DNA from: CBDBBY01 sp965205055
GTDB taxonomy: Bacteria > Pseudomonadota > Alphaproteobacteria > Rhodobacterales > Rhodobacteraceae
DNA: 64,000 nt
Direction: 5' to 3'
Assembly: GCA_965205055.1 (NCBI GenBank)
Contig: OZ242030.1
Location: forward strand, 3,100,001 to 3,164,000
Shown: piece by piece, positions 17,634 to 26,946 of the stretch
Layout: every line of letters starts with the position of its first letter
Position numbering within the stretch: position 1 is the stretch's first letter
Program-made: the position numbers and the translations under genes
The notes under the pieces: model-generated
Told to the model about the DNA's origin: nothing
Databases searched by the model: none
The model's input: the letters and a program-made list of their open reading frames with translations, nothing else

Positions 17634-18237
17634 GCCCAGTAGACATCCGCTATTGTGGCATGATCATGAAATTCCGAAGTGCAAGCGAACTGTTTTTGGT
17701 GGATGACCGTTTGTTGGCAGATTCCTTTCAGGATGAATGAGAGAATCGAGGTGTCCAATCAGACGGGCCGAGGGACCAGATCACCGACGCGCGCATTCGC
17801 GAGTTCTGTAGCAAGTTGGGATGCTGGAGTACCAAAGTCACACAGGGCTTTTCGTAATTCGCCCCGCTGCTTCAATGAGCTGAATAAGAATTAGGCTCGG
17901 TGTTACCCGAGCCAATTCCCGGCCTGCTAGCCGAGCGCAGACCCCCGGGCCCAATGCCCACACTTGGAATATACAGCGTGGTCGCGAAAATATCAAATTC
18001 TACAAATCGGATGGATTGGATTTACCGGACACAAATCTATCTTGCCACGCCGACCCGGCCCAGCTAAGGCTGATTTCCGCCAACCTCGCTTACGGACGCA
18101 GCACATGCCTTGCCTACCAAGCCCACATGGTTGGAGCCGTCTTTCGGATCCTGACAGGATTACGGCAGACTGGCTCACTCCATCTGGATGCGTCAATATG
18201 AGCTCCGTCCGGTAGCATACTCGCAATTGGATTCGAT
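17634..18237. terminator. Spacer with a terminator-like hairpin (17894-17913)
   Basis: No supported gene in this 600-bp spacer. A short hairpin GGCTCGG-TGTTAC-CCGAGCC lies at 17894-17913; it has no clear T tract, so it is at best a weak terminator between the pilin block and the next gene. Confidence 0.35.
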
Positions 18238-19110
18238 ATGAGCCAATTTTCTCGTCGTACAATTGTTGCAGCAATCGGTGTACTGCTGGATTCGAAGCTA
18301 TCCCACGCCGATATGTCCCATTTTCTCCTGAAAGCTGGACCGAAAATCCACAGTGCAATCAAGGAAGAACCATTCAGCCTCCAAAAACGGATGAACGATC
18401 TCATTCAGTTTGTTGACAACAATCCAGACTATCTTTGTGATGATGGGCCATTGGAAATGTTAATCGTCGAAAAAGCAACAGTTTTAATAAAACCATATTA
18501 CGAGTCGACCATATATCCCGAACCATCTTATCTGCCGCCGGCTATAAAAAAATTCATGCTGACTCTTCGACAGGATGGATTCGACGTTACAGACGGGTCT
18601 CTGAGGCCGACGCTTCCCAAAGATATTGGGAAGCCGGGTATCGAATCCGAATTGATGCGACTGCTGGAAGTGCACAAATTCTCAACAGCCAAAGGACATC
18701 TCGACCAAGCATTTGATGCCCACACGCGCGGAAATTGGGCTGGGGCAAACTCACAACTCCGTACTTTCGTCGACGCTCTTTTTGATGAGATAGCCGGTAA
18801 GCTTGATCAGAGTGCACTTACCCTAAAAAGTGGACAGGCCAAAAGGGCAAAACTGGCAAAACTAGGGTTTTTCAGTATCTCTTTGAACGAATGGGACAAT
18901 GACGGGAAAGGTTTCATCAATGGTTTGATCAAGCGATTGCATCCGGAAGGTCCGCATCCCGGACTTTCTAGTGAGGACGACAGCACGTTTCGAATGCACC
19001 TCGTATTGCTGACGGCTATGCTGTTTCTCCGACGGTATGATCAAAAATCAAAATGCTCATCGGATTCCGAAAGTGATTCCTCACCCTTGGTGATCGGCTT
19101 CCGAAAGTAA
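18238..19110 (+). CDS. Abortive-infection-like (Abi C-terminal) protein
   Basis: A 290-residue mostly helical protein. The C-terminal region (DAHTRGNWAGANSQLRTFVDALFDE ... LHPEGPHPGLS ... FRMHLVLLTAMLFLRRY) resembles the HEPN-like 'abortive infection C-terminus' modules, where a central helix pair and a conserved His-Pro-x-Gly-x-His-Pro-Gly stretch are found. Such proteins are often RNases acting in phage defence. I do not see an unambiguous RxxxxH motif. It is a single gene with its own promoter and relatively AT-rich sequence, consistent with transfer. The assignment is by pattern only. Confidence 0.5.
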   Translation: MSQFSRRTIVAAIGVLLDSKLSHADMSHFLLKAGPKIHSAIKEEPFSLQKRMNDLIQFVDNNPDYLCDDGPLEMLIVEKATVLIKPYYESTIYPEPSYLPPAIKKFMLTLRQDGFDVTDGSLRPTLPKDIGKPGIESELMRLLEVHKFSTAKGHLDQAFDAHTRGNWAGANSQLRTFVDALFDEIAGKLDQSALTLKSGQAKRAKLAKLGFFSISLNEWDNDGKGFINGLIKRLHPEGPHPGLSSEDDSTFRMHLVLLTAMLFLRRYDQKSKCSSDSESDSSPLVIGFRK

Positions 19111-19274
19111 CACCTTATGTATCTCGTGGTCTGAAGAACGCGGGTTCACGTGACACATTCAAATCGGCGCACAGAAGTTATCTCTAACGCGGTGCAATCG
19201 GCGTTCTGAACTAACCCGCCGCAACGACTTTTTTTCAAGTGCTCTTTCGATAAATCAAAGAACCAGGCAGGAGA

Positions 19275-19500
19275 GTGAACGATATAGGAACGATTCTGCA
19301 GACCAATTTCCGAAAAGGGTGTTCGCTCAAAGGGATCAGTCGCGACCTAGACGTATCGCGGTCTGCCGTTCGGAAGGTTGTGCGTTCGGGCGCGCCATCG
19401 TTCAGCTATGAGCGCAAGACACCGCCGCGTCCGAACATTGAGTCTCGGCAATCGGAGCTTGGCGGGATTTTGGTAGAGAACGCTTTCGACGCGGGCGTCC
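19275..19500 (+). pseudogene. IS21-family IstA N-terminal fragment
   Basis: Begins at a GTG with AGGAG upstream and reads DIGTILQTNFRKGCSLKGISRDLDVSRSAVRKVVRSG, the helix-turn-helix start of IS21-type IstA transposases. Similarity fades near 19500, where the frame runs into the 3' end of the opposing NERD-kinase-DprA gene. Only the first quarter remains; the rest and the istB gene are absent. Confidence 0.7.
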
Positions 19501-19542
19501 CGGCGCGGTTTCTCTTGAGCACAGCTTCGACAGAAGCCATGA

Positions 19543-22500
19543 TCAGCGCAAGGTCTGGGAAAGCTGCTGCCTGATGTCATCGTAGATCTCGACCCGAATA
19601 GCTCCCTTCTCGGCGAACTTGCTTGGCCAACTGAGTCTGGAATTGCGAAAATTGCTATCAAGAACGAACAACTGGCGCTTTTGGGCGAGAGCCGCCCGCG
19701 CTTGGAGGAGTGTTCCCGAATTCTCGCCAGCCTCCACGATTATGGTAGCCTCAGTCAGCGTGGGCAGCATCGGGCTTCGTTCGGGGAAACATCTTCGGTT
19801 AAGTCGGTAATCCTGAGACTCGTAGCGCTTGACCGGCACTGGACTGACAACCAGGAAATTTTCCGCAAGGTCGCGTTGCAGGCGGGCGTTCTCTTTCGGA
19901 TAGGAATGCGAGAGTGGCGTGCCGATGAGAGCTATTGTCTGCCCATCATTCTTCATTGCGACTTTGTGGACCATCTGGTCGACCCCGGCGGCCAAGCTCG
20001 AGACGACGGTGAATTTGTCCTTGACCAGCTCGCGCACCAGATGCAGTGTACGAGAAAGCCCGTCTCGCGTCGGATTCCGAGTGCCGATGACGGCAACTGT
20101 GCGCGATGCCGCCAATTCCCACCGACCTTGGTAATACAACACCTCGACGGGGTGAGTTGCGTCCCGCAATCTCTCCGGGTAATCGCCGTCGCCATGCACC
20201 CGTACGCCGAACTGTTTAATCCCGGCTTCGGCGAACCGGTGCTTAACAAATTCGGCGCACTCCAGCGCTTCTCGTTGCTCCACGAAATCCGACGGCTTAC
20301 TTCCCGGATGCTGTGCGAACAGCTCTGATAATGACCTGAAGGTCGTTTTCGGCTTGGTCCACAAGAATTCGTAAGCGCCCATCTCTTGGAACGGCGAGAT
20401 GGCATGGCTGGGGAAATCTGATTCTTTCGGCTCAAGCGGCACCTGTGTTTTTTCTCCGCCGCTCTCTCTATTTCTGCTCGATAGTGTTGCGACGCGGTTT
20501 GGAGAAAAACTGGAGTTTTCATTTTGTGCGCCATCAGAAGGGCTTGCCGCGCCTTGTGAATCGCTACTTTTCCGTCGTTCCTTCGCTTTGGGTTTCGACT
20601 TCAAGTCGGTCGGGGAAGAGCCTTGTATTTCGGCAGTGCTGGCAGACGAATTCGGCGCGGTCTTGTCCGCCGCAATGGCGGTGTTCGGGGACTTCAATTT
20701 CGAAAGTGCCGATGCGACATCCGGATAGCGCTTGGCCGAGTCCGGGTCAGTGGCTCGATTCAGGAATTCGCGCAACTTCGGATAGATTTGGCAATCCAGA
20801 CCGTCCCAGTTCAATCCGCGTTCCTTGGCCAAAGCCCCGTCATGCCAAAACGGCTCTCTCTCGTAAAGAACGTGGAAAAAGCTTGCTGCAAGCGCGAATA
20901 AGTCATCGGACGGCGCAGCTTTGAGACCCTGTTGATAGGACAGCGAGCAATACGACACTGTTCCCGGCGACGGAGCCGGTGCGCCAATGCTTGTCACGCA
21001 GTCGTAATCGGTTAACACCAGTTCCGCCTCGGAAACGATCATATTGCGAGGGCTAACGTCCCCGTGAAGCAAATTTTTGTCGTGAAGGACACGCAGCGCC
21101 TCGCAGGCGCTACGCAGCCAGCGCAGAGCCAAAGCTTCACCGGACTCCTCTTGCAGATCTTCTGCCAGCAGTGGAAGCAAACCGGTATATTCGCCAAGCG
21201 GTTCACCCTCGATCCAAGTCATCAAGGCGAGGAAGTTATTTTCCTGCCATTTGGGAGCTACTTCAAAGATTATCGACAACGATGAATGATGGAGATGCGG
21301 GTGCGCCAAACGGTATGCGCCCAGCACCCTCTTCCCGGTCTCTTTGTCGTGCACCACTTTTGCGACATAGGTTCCGAACTCTTCTTGAGACTCGCGATCA
21401 AGCTTTGTGACTTTGAAGGTCGTCCCCACCCCTCCAGAGCCGAGTTTCGATACAATTTTGTAGCTGTCTTCGCCGAATTGCACGATCTGACCTTCCGCCC
21501 AAAATCGCGCAGGGGGAGGCGGCAGTACCGGCACCGACTCTCCCAGCCGTTCCGACAAGCTATCCTCCAATTCCGGCAAACTAATCCGTTTTTTCGGATC
21601 GTGTTCCGTCCCTGAGGTCAAAATCTCCGCAATTTCTGTGACGAATTCTCCGTCCGTGCCCTTGAACAGCACGGCGAGCGATGCGCAAAGCGAATAGACG
21701 TCGGACCGCTGGTCCGCCGCACTTCGCCCGAGAACACGCACCTCGGGAGCGACTTGGTCCTCCCATTCCGCTAAGGCGTCCGGTGCTGCCACCGTTACAT
21801 CCGTTGGAATCCGGGCATGCTCAAAACCGGTCAAGACCGGGGAGTTGTCGTGATTAACCAAAATGGTGCGCGGCGTCAGGTTCCGGTGAAGCATGACGCC
21901 CTCGCCATCAGGTTTCGATTCATGGAGCTCTCTCAATGCCTTCACGGCGTCGCGCGCAAAACTTAGCCGAGCGGCGGCATCCCATGTGGCGTCTCCTGCT
22001 CGCTCTTCAATGCTGGGAGCGGCGTAATCGGCAGTGGCAAAGAACTTGATCTCACCCGGATATCCCGGCGCGTCCTGGAATGAATCGACGATGCGAGGCG
22101 CCCACGGGAAGCCGTACAGCTTGTTGAGCGATTTCCATTCCCTCTCCGCCTTTTGTTCGGCCATCGGATCATCGCTCGCCGAAAGGTCGTAGAGATGCAA
22201 TTTCACCCGTTCTTGCAGTGAAGAATGTTTCGCATCGTAAACGCGATGAAATCGCCGGTCTGCCGGCGTCCGAAGTACAAGATTTCGGTAGCTTGCAATT
22301 CGCTTCAGGGTGCCGTCCACGGCCACAGCGGTTTTTGGCTCCAGCGCCTCGCCTAGTTTCCTGATCTCTTCCCGCGTCAAGACCTTATTGGCATAGAGGC
22401 CGACCGCGTCATCACACGATTTGAGGGTGTGGAACGGAACTCCTCGAATGGGGCTTAACCCTTTCATAGCTGCAACCTTGGACGCCGACTGGGTTACCAG

Positions 22501-22851
22501 AAATACGCCATCCACTCTCGGCAGATTTTCAACATGCTCGCGCAACGTCGTGCCGATCTTGCGTGCCTTTTCCGACACGCGTTCAGCTTCCCCTTCAACG
22601 ATGTCGCCGTTTCGCTTGATCCAAGTCCCGGTCCAGTGCTTGACCTCAACAACTTGGACTCCCGGCGGTCCTATAGCAACTATGTCGATCTCGTCGGATT
22701 GACGGCGATTGGTAGTTGAAAAGGCCAGATTGGACAGCAATAGCCACAAGTCGTTTCCGGGCGCAGCAATCAGACGAGCTTTGATACGTGCCAAAGCCTT
22801 TCGTTCGCTCTCGTTTACGGGCGGTCCGCACTGAACAGGGACTACTTCCAT
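19543..22851 (-). CDS. NERD - pseudokinase - kinase - DprA fusion protein
   Basis: A 1,102-residue multidomain protein, start at the ATG at 22851 (an open frame extends 39 codons further). Residues ~15-115: NERD nuclease-related domain (SDEIDIVAIG at 52-61, VQVVEVKHWTG at 65-75). Residues ~190-435: kinase fold lacking key residues (HRN instead of HRD at 322, TGFE instead of DFG). Residues ~460-720: second kinase with a glycine loop (LGSGGVG, ~470), an ATP Lys (YVAKVV, ~498), a catalytic HGD (596-598) and DYD (615-617), so likely active. A low-complexity linker (~725-815) leads to a DprA/Smf Rossmann domain (VAVIGTRNP, 919; SLAAGVD, 952; EAGENSGTLLQARAA, ~1040). NERD-kinase joins occur in PglW of BREX; DprA joined to them is unusual. 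It is divergent from the RecQ-like gene. The C-terminus parallels ShosA at 30.3 kb. Confidence 0.85.
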   Translation of the reverse strand: MEVVPVQCGPPVNESERKALARIKARLIAAPGNDLWLLLSNLAFSTTNRRQSDEIDIVAIGPPGVQVVEVKHWTGTWIKRNGDIVEGEAERVSEKARKIGTTLREHVENLPRVDGVFLVTQSASKVAAMKGLSPIRGVPFHTLKSCDDAVGLYANKVLTREEIRKLGEALEPKTAVAVDGTLKRIASYRNLVLRTPADRRFHRVYDAKHSSLQERVKLHLYDLSASDDPMAEQKAEREWKSLNKLYGFPWAPRIVDSFQDAPGYPGEIKFFATADYAAPSIEERAGDATWDAAARLSFARDAVKALRELHESKPDGEGVMLHRNLTPRTILVNHDNSPVLTGFEHARIPTDVTVAAPDALAEWEDQVAPEVRVLGRSAADQRSDVYSLCASLAVLFKGTDGEFVTEIAEILTSGTEHDPKKRISLPELEDSLSERLGESVPVLPPPPARFWAEGQIVQFGEDSYKIVSKLGSGGVGTTFKVTKLDRESQEEFGTYVAKVVHDKETGKRVLGAYRLAHPHLHHSSLSIIFEVAPKWQENNFLALMTWIEGEPLGEYTGLLPLLAEDLQEESGEALALRWLRSACEALRVLHDKNLLHGDVSPRNMIVSEAELVLTDYDCVTSIGAPAPSPGTVSYCSLSYQQGLKAAPSDDLFALAASFFHVLYEREPFWHDGALAKERGLNWDGLDCQIYPKLREFLNRATDPDSAKRYPDVASALSKLKSPNTAIAADKTAPNSSASTAEIQGSSPTDLKSKPKAKERRKSSDSQGAASPSDGAQNENSSFSPNRVATLSSRNRESGGEKTQVPLEPKESDFPSHAISPFQEMGAYEFLWTKPKTTFRSLSELFAQHPGSKPSDFVEQREALECAEFVKHRFAEAGIKQFGVRVHGDGDYPERLRDATHPVEVLYYQGRWELAASRTVAVIGTRNPTRDGLSRTLHLVRELVKDKFTVVSSLAAGVDQMVHKVAMKNDGQTIALIGTPLSHSYPKENARLQRDLAENFLVVSPVPVKRYESQDYRLNRRCFPERSPMLPTLTEATIIVEAGENSGTLLQARAALAQKRQLFVLDSNFRNSRLSWPSKFAEKGAIRVEIYDDIRQQLSQTLR

Positions 22852-23398
22852 AGCGGATATTTGCCTGAATCCATTCGTCACTCGTTGGTATAGACACAAG
22901 CATAGTGGATCAACGACAGATTCGGAGCATCGGCACAAGTGCATTCGGCAAGCCGGAAGCTCTCCCATCAGTTGGCAATCCGGAAAGTACGCGCACTGGC
23001 GGATCGCAAGTCAAGATACATGCTCTGACAGACATCGCGGCGACGGCGAAAACTTTAAACGAATGGCCGGTCTGCCTCAAAAGGCGCAAGCTCCCTTCCG
23101 AAGGAACCATAAATTGCGTGCACCGCATTTGTTTATTGCTCTGGATCGATCTGTGCCGCACTGAAATTTGCGCGTCGGACGGAACTTGGGTAAACGCTGC
23201 CTCTCGGATTTCAAGCCGCCAAAGAATGCACGGTCTGAACTGAACTATTAGGCGCAACGGAGAATTTCGCATTCGCAACCAATCGGGCACGATCGAAGGA
23301 TAGAGTCTGCGGATTTCGCCAGCCCGCGACCATGGGCAGTCGTTGCGATTTGATTTTTGCGCACAAATTTCCGTCGCCCGATGCGGAGGAACATACTC
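22852..23398. promoter_or_regulatory. Divergent promoter region
   Basis: A 547-bp spacer between the starts of the fusion gene (reverse) and the helicase gene (forward). It must contain both promoters. I see no supported gene, and no repeat strong enough to call an operator. The length is generous for a shared regulatory region. Confidence 0.4.
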
Positions 23399-26300
23399 AT
23401 GGAGATTCACGCTCATCCAGCCGGGTATGAGGTGGAAGTTGCGTCGCTCGGCGGTTTGCCTGGCGCGTTGCGGGCTGAAGATTACCAGTTCAAGTCCGGA
23501 TTCGCTCTGCTTCGCAAATCGGACGACCAAAGCGCGGAATGGAACTCCAAGGTCGGAGTTATTGGCGGGATCATCCACCGGTACTTGCAGCGCGGAGACG
23601 CCGCGCTGGCGACTCCGAACCTTGAAGTAGCTGCGTGCAACGCGGCAGGCATCGGCGACAGGCTGAAGCGGCATGGGTCGGACAGCGAAGAGTACGGGTA
23701 TCAGAAACTAAACGATGAACATGTTTCGCCGGAACTGCTTCGAAGAGCGGTCGCTGCGGGTTTCGCCGCTGAGTCGGCACAGCCCGAGATTGATCCGTCA
23801 CTGTGCCAGACGTTGCTGACCAATGAATCAGAACGGCTATTTTTGGATGAGGCATGCGGCGCGATTTGCGCAAATCTTGGCCGACATTTGCTGCCCAAAG
23901 TTGCCATCGGGGATCTTGGGATTGGCGAATCGGAATCAGGACCGGTCGATTTCGTTTACTCGGACGGTGTGAGCGAACCTACTCTGATTCAGATTGCCGG
24001 AATCGAGAACGACGACGACCCGGCCGGAGTCGAAAAGCGGCGCAAACTACTCGCCGCGCAAGGACTTCCAGTTAAGCAAATCTCGGCCGAATATCTCTTG
24101 GACTCTCTGAGCAGGAGTTCGGCAACCGTCGATCTCCTCGATCAAGTGCGGGGATCTGGAAACACGAAGGAATCGCAGGACGGATTGGAGGAGTGGGCGA
24201 AGGCAACAAGATGGATTCAAGAAGGCGCCGCTGTGCAGGCGGCTCTCACCTCGTTGTGGATCAACGGAAATATTGGTGACGGCGAATTCGACGTTTTGGT
24301 GACCGGACGGATGCCGAGAGAAGTCTGGACAGCAGCGGTTGAGGACTGGAAAGCACTGGCAAAAGCGGTCATCGACGCCCACGGTTTGACTGGAAGCGTG
24401 AAACGCCCGCAGCCCAGGATTGCTGAAAACGACGTGGAATCGACGGGTCGGAATCAGGTGCTGATTGCTTTGGAAACGGAATATCCGTGGTGGCACAAGG
24501 TCTCCGCCGATAGGCCGGACATTGCGGTCCGAAGGTGTGTACCTGTCACTGAGGCGTGGATGTCGGCCGCAGTGGACCCCGATTGGGACCAGTGGAAGAA
24601 GGAGATCAACGGCGCTAGCGAAGCCGTGCGCAATTCCGGGTTGGAGTGGCTTCTGAGGGCGGCATTCCGGAAACGGCGGTTCCGAGAGGCTCAAGCTTCA
24701 GCGATCAAGCGCTGGGTCGATAAGAAAGACACGGTCGTACTGCTGCCTACAGGCGCAGGAAAAAGCCTGATCTACCAGCTCACTGCATTGATCAGCCCGG
24801 GCACTACTCTGTTGATTGCCCCTCTCGTTGCGCTCATCAATGATCAACGCGAAGGGCTGGAACAGTTTGGAATTCGTCGAATGGAAGGTCTGTCGAGAGA
24901 CGGGTCCACCCAAGAGGACGAAAATAGGGCAATAGAAGAAGTAGAACGCGGAAGCTTGATCTTCTTGGCGATCGCTCCGGAACGCTTGCAGAAGCCCGTA
25001 TGGCGACTTGCGCTTGGCGTTGCGAGCAATGCCGGGGGAATTGCTGGAGCCGTAATTGACGAGGGACATTGCGTATCGGAGTGGGGGCACGACTTTCGGC
25101 CTGCGTACGGGCAGCTTGGCAATGCTCTGCGCGAAAGGCTTAATGTCGCGGCGATACTGGTGCTGACAGGCACGGCGAGTCGATCCGTCTACCGAGACAT
25201 GGTCGCGCATATCGAGTTGGATAGGGATGATCCTGAAGCTTGCATTCGTCCGAGCACCCACGACCGCCCCGAAATCCGCATGTCCTTAAGTTATTGCTCG
25301 ACGCCAAGGGACGCGGAAGTAGCACGGAAGTCCGCAATTAAAACCATACTCCGACAATTTCCAGGAAATCCAAAGAACGTGTTCCGCCCGCGGGGATCAA
25401 ACACCCTTTGCGGAATCATGTTCATGCCGACCGCGACTGGTCGGCACAATGGCATTGAGGCGGGCGTAAAACTGGTGCAGCAGGCGGGCCTCGGTCGCCC
25501 GGTCACCTATGCCGGCCAAAAACCATATTCGGAAAGGCGGATGGAACACGCCCGCCTATTCAAAAGAAATCAAGCGAGCGTAATGGTGGCGACTAGCGGC
25601 TACGGGATGGGCGTGGACAAACCCAATGTAAGGTGGGTCATTCATCCTCATCTTACCGGAAGCTTGGAAAGCTACTATCAGCAGATCGGCCGCTCCGGCC
25701 GGGACCGGGAGAAGGCTTACTCGATCGCAGTGATATATGATCAAGATCCCGAGAATACAGACAAGGTGCTGGATGCAAGCCGTAACTTCAGCGAAGCCAA
25801 GGAAGTGTACGAAGACCGCGGCAGCCGGTACGACGACATCGGCACCGCTATGTACTTTCACTTCGGCCAGTACAATGGGGTCGAAAGTGAAACCAAATCT
25901 CTACTGAAAACGGTTGATTTGCTTCACCGCAGCCAGCCGCTCGACACTCCGGGCTCGCGCGAAATCAATTATCCGGGAAAGGAAGCGGAGAATAAAGCGC
26001 TTGAGCGGGACATTGTACGGCTCATAAGGCTCCGGATCGCGGAATATTACGAAGTGAATTACGGTGCCAAGAAGATGGTTGTACACGTTCGAAAGTGGAC
26101 CGAGGTCGACATCCGCGAAGGACTTGCGGAATACGTCGGGCGGTTTGATCGAGCGCGGGCAGTCGCAATGAAGGATGAATTGGCGGCTGTTCTGGAGTCT
26201 TGCGGCGGAGATTTGCTGCAAATTGTCCGGGCAGGATGCCGAACGCTTGTCGATTACCTCTACGAAACTGTCGAACCGGCAAGGCGAAGAGCACTGCACG

Positions 26301-26911
26301 AGACAGTGCTGATGGCACGCACCTGCAGCGAAGACAGTCAGATCCGAGAGCGGATGCTTGATTATTTGAGTGAAGGCAAGGGCTCCGAAAAGATTGACAG
26401 GCTGTTGAAAGAAGCGCGCCTGGATTGGGATGAGTGGCACTCGCTCTTCGGAGACGTCGCGAACGAGGGTCAAATGGAAGCCGGCCGGTTGCGAGGCATT
26501 TTCATTCGCAGCTTGGAAAGCAACCCCGGGAATCCCGCTTTGCTGCTGGGGAGGGCAATCTCTGAATGCGCTTGCAAGGATGCCGAGTTGGGCGTCGTGA
26601 TTGAAAACATGCGCGCAGCCATCGAGGCGTTGCCGAGGTATTCTCGAGAGAACCAGCTTGACCAAGCCGTTGACGGGATGTGCGAATGGATCGCGCAAGC
26701 CGAAGATGACGGATTTGGCCCGCTGTGTGCGCTTGCGGACTTGAGCGCTAATCAGGAAATGAGCGGCGCGCAGAAGGCTCGCGTAAAATCGCAAGCCGAA
26801 CTTTGGGCGGACCGGGCGTACATGCCTGAACTGGCTTGGATCAAACGCTCGGACGCGATCTTGAAAAAAGCGGAGCAGTTGGGTCCAATCGTTTGGGATC
26901 TTGGAAAGTAA
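23399..26911 (+). CDS. RecQ-like helicase with nuclease-like N-terminal extension
   Basis: A 1,170-residue superfamily 2 helicase; start at 23399 with GCGGAGGAAC upstream. The RecQ core begins near residue 425: Walker A LLPTGAGKSLIYQL (~448), motif II DEGHCVSEWGHDFRPAY (RecQ usually has DEAH, here DEGH), motif III LTGTAS, and motifs V-VI ATSGYGMGVDKPNVRWVIH ... YYQQIGRSGRD. The N-terminal ~420 residues contain, at ~140-240, an arrangement like a PD-(D/E)XK/DUF559 fold (NESERLFL, VDFVYSDG, TLIQIAGIEND, KRRKLLAAQGLPVKQIS), but the usual E-x-D/K strand reads IQIAG, so it is probably inactive. The long C-terminal part (~720-1170) is helical. A coiled-coil gene follows 35 bp downstream. Likely a phage- or DNA-sensing helicase. 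Confidence 0.85.
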   Translation: MEIHAHPAGYEVEVASLGGLPGALRAEDYQFKSGFALLRKSDDQSAEWNSKVGVIGGIIHRYLQRGDAALATPNLEVAACNAAGIGDRLKRHGSDSEEYGYQKLNDEHVSPELLRRAVAAGFAAESAQPEIDPSLCQTLLTNESERLFLDEACGAICANLGRHLLPKVAIGDLGIGESESGPVDFVYSDGVSEPTLIQIAGIENDDDPAGVEKRRKLLAAQGLPVKQISAEYLLDSLSRSSATVDLLDQVRGSGNTKESQDGLEEWAKATRWIQEGAAVQAALTSLWINGNIGDGEFDVLVTGRMPREVWTAAVEDWKALAKAVIDAHGLTGSVKRPQPRIAENDVESTGRNQVLIALETEYPWWHKVSADRPDIAVRRCVPVTEAWMSAAVDPDWDQWKKEINGASEAVRNSGLEWLLRAAFRKRRFREAQASAIKRWVDKKDTVVLLPTGAGKSLIYQLTALISPGTTLLIAPLVALINDQREGLEQFGIRRMEGLSRDGSTQEDENRAIEEVERGSLIFLAIAPERLQKPVWRLALGVASNAGGIAGAVIDEGHCVSEWGHDFRPAYGQLGNALRERLNVAAILVLTGTASRSVYRDMVAHIELDRDDPEACIRPSTHDRPEIRMSLSYCSTPRDAEVARKSAIKTILRQFPGNPKNVFRPRGSNTLCGIMFMPTATGRHNGIEAGVKLVQQAGLGRPVTYAGQKPYSERRMEHARLFKRNQASVMVATSGYGMGVDKPNVRWVIHPHLTGSLESYYQQIGRSGRDREKAYSIAVIYDQDPENTDKVLDASRNFSEAKEVYEDRGSRYDDIGTAMYFHFGQYNGVESETKSLLKTVDLLHRSQPLDTPGSREINYPGKEAENKALERDIVRLIRLRIAEYYEVNYGAKKMVVHVRKWTEVDIREGLAEYVGRFDRARAVAMKDELAAVLESCGGDLLQIVRAGCRTLVDYLYETVEPARRRALHETVLMARTCSEDSQIRERMLDYLSEGKGSEKIDRLLKEARLDWDEWHSLFGDVANEGQMEAGRLRGIFIRSLESNPGNPALLLGRAISECACKDAELGVVIENMRAAIEALPRYSRENQLDQAVDGMCEWIAQAEDDGFGPLCALADLSANQEMSGAQKARVKSQAELWADRAYMPELAWIKRSDAILKKAEQLGPIVWDLGK

Positions 26912-26946
26912 GCGCTGGCGGATAGTTGGCGATATTTGGAGGTGTG

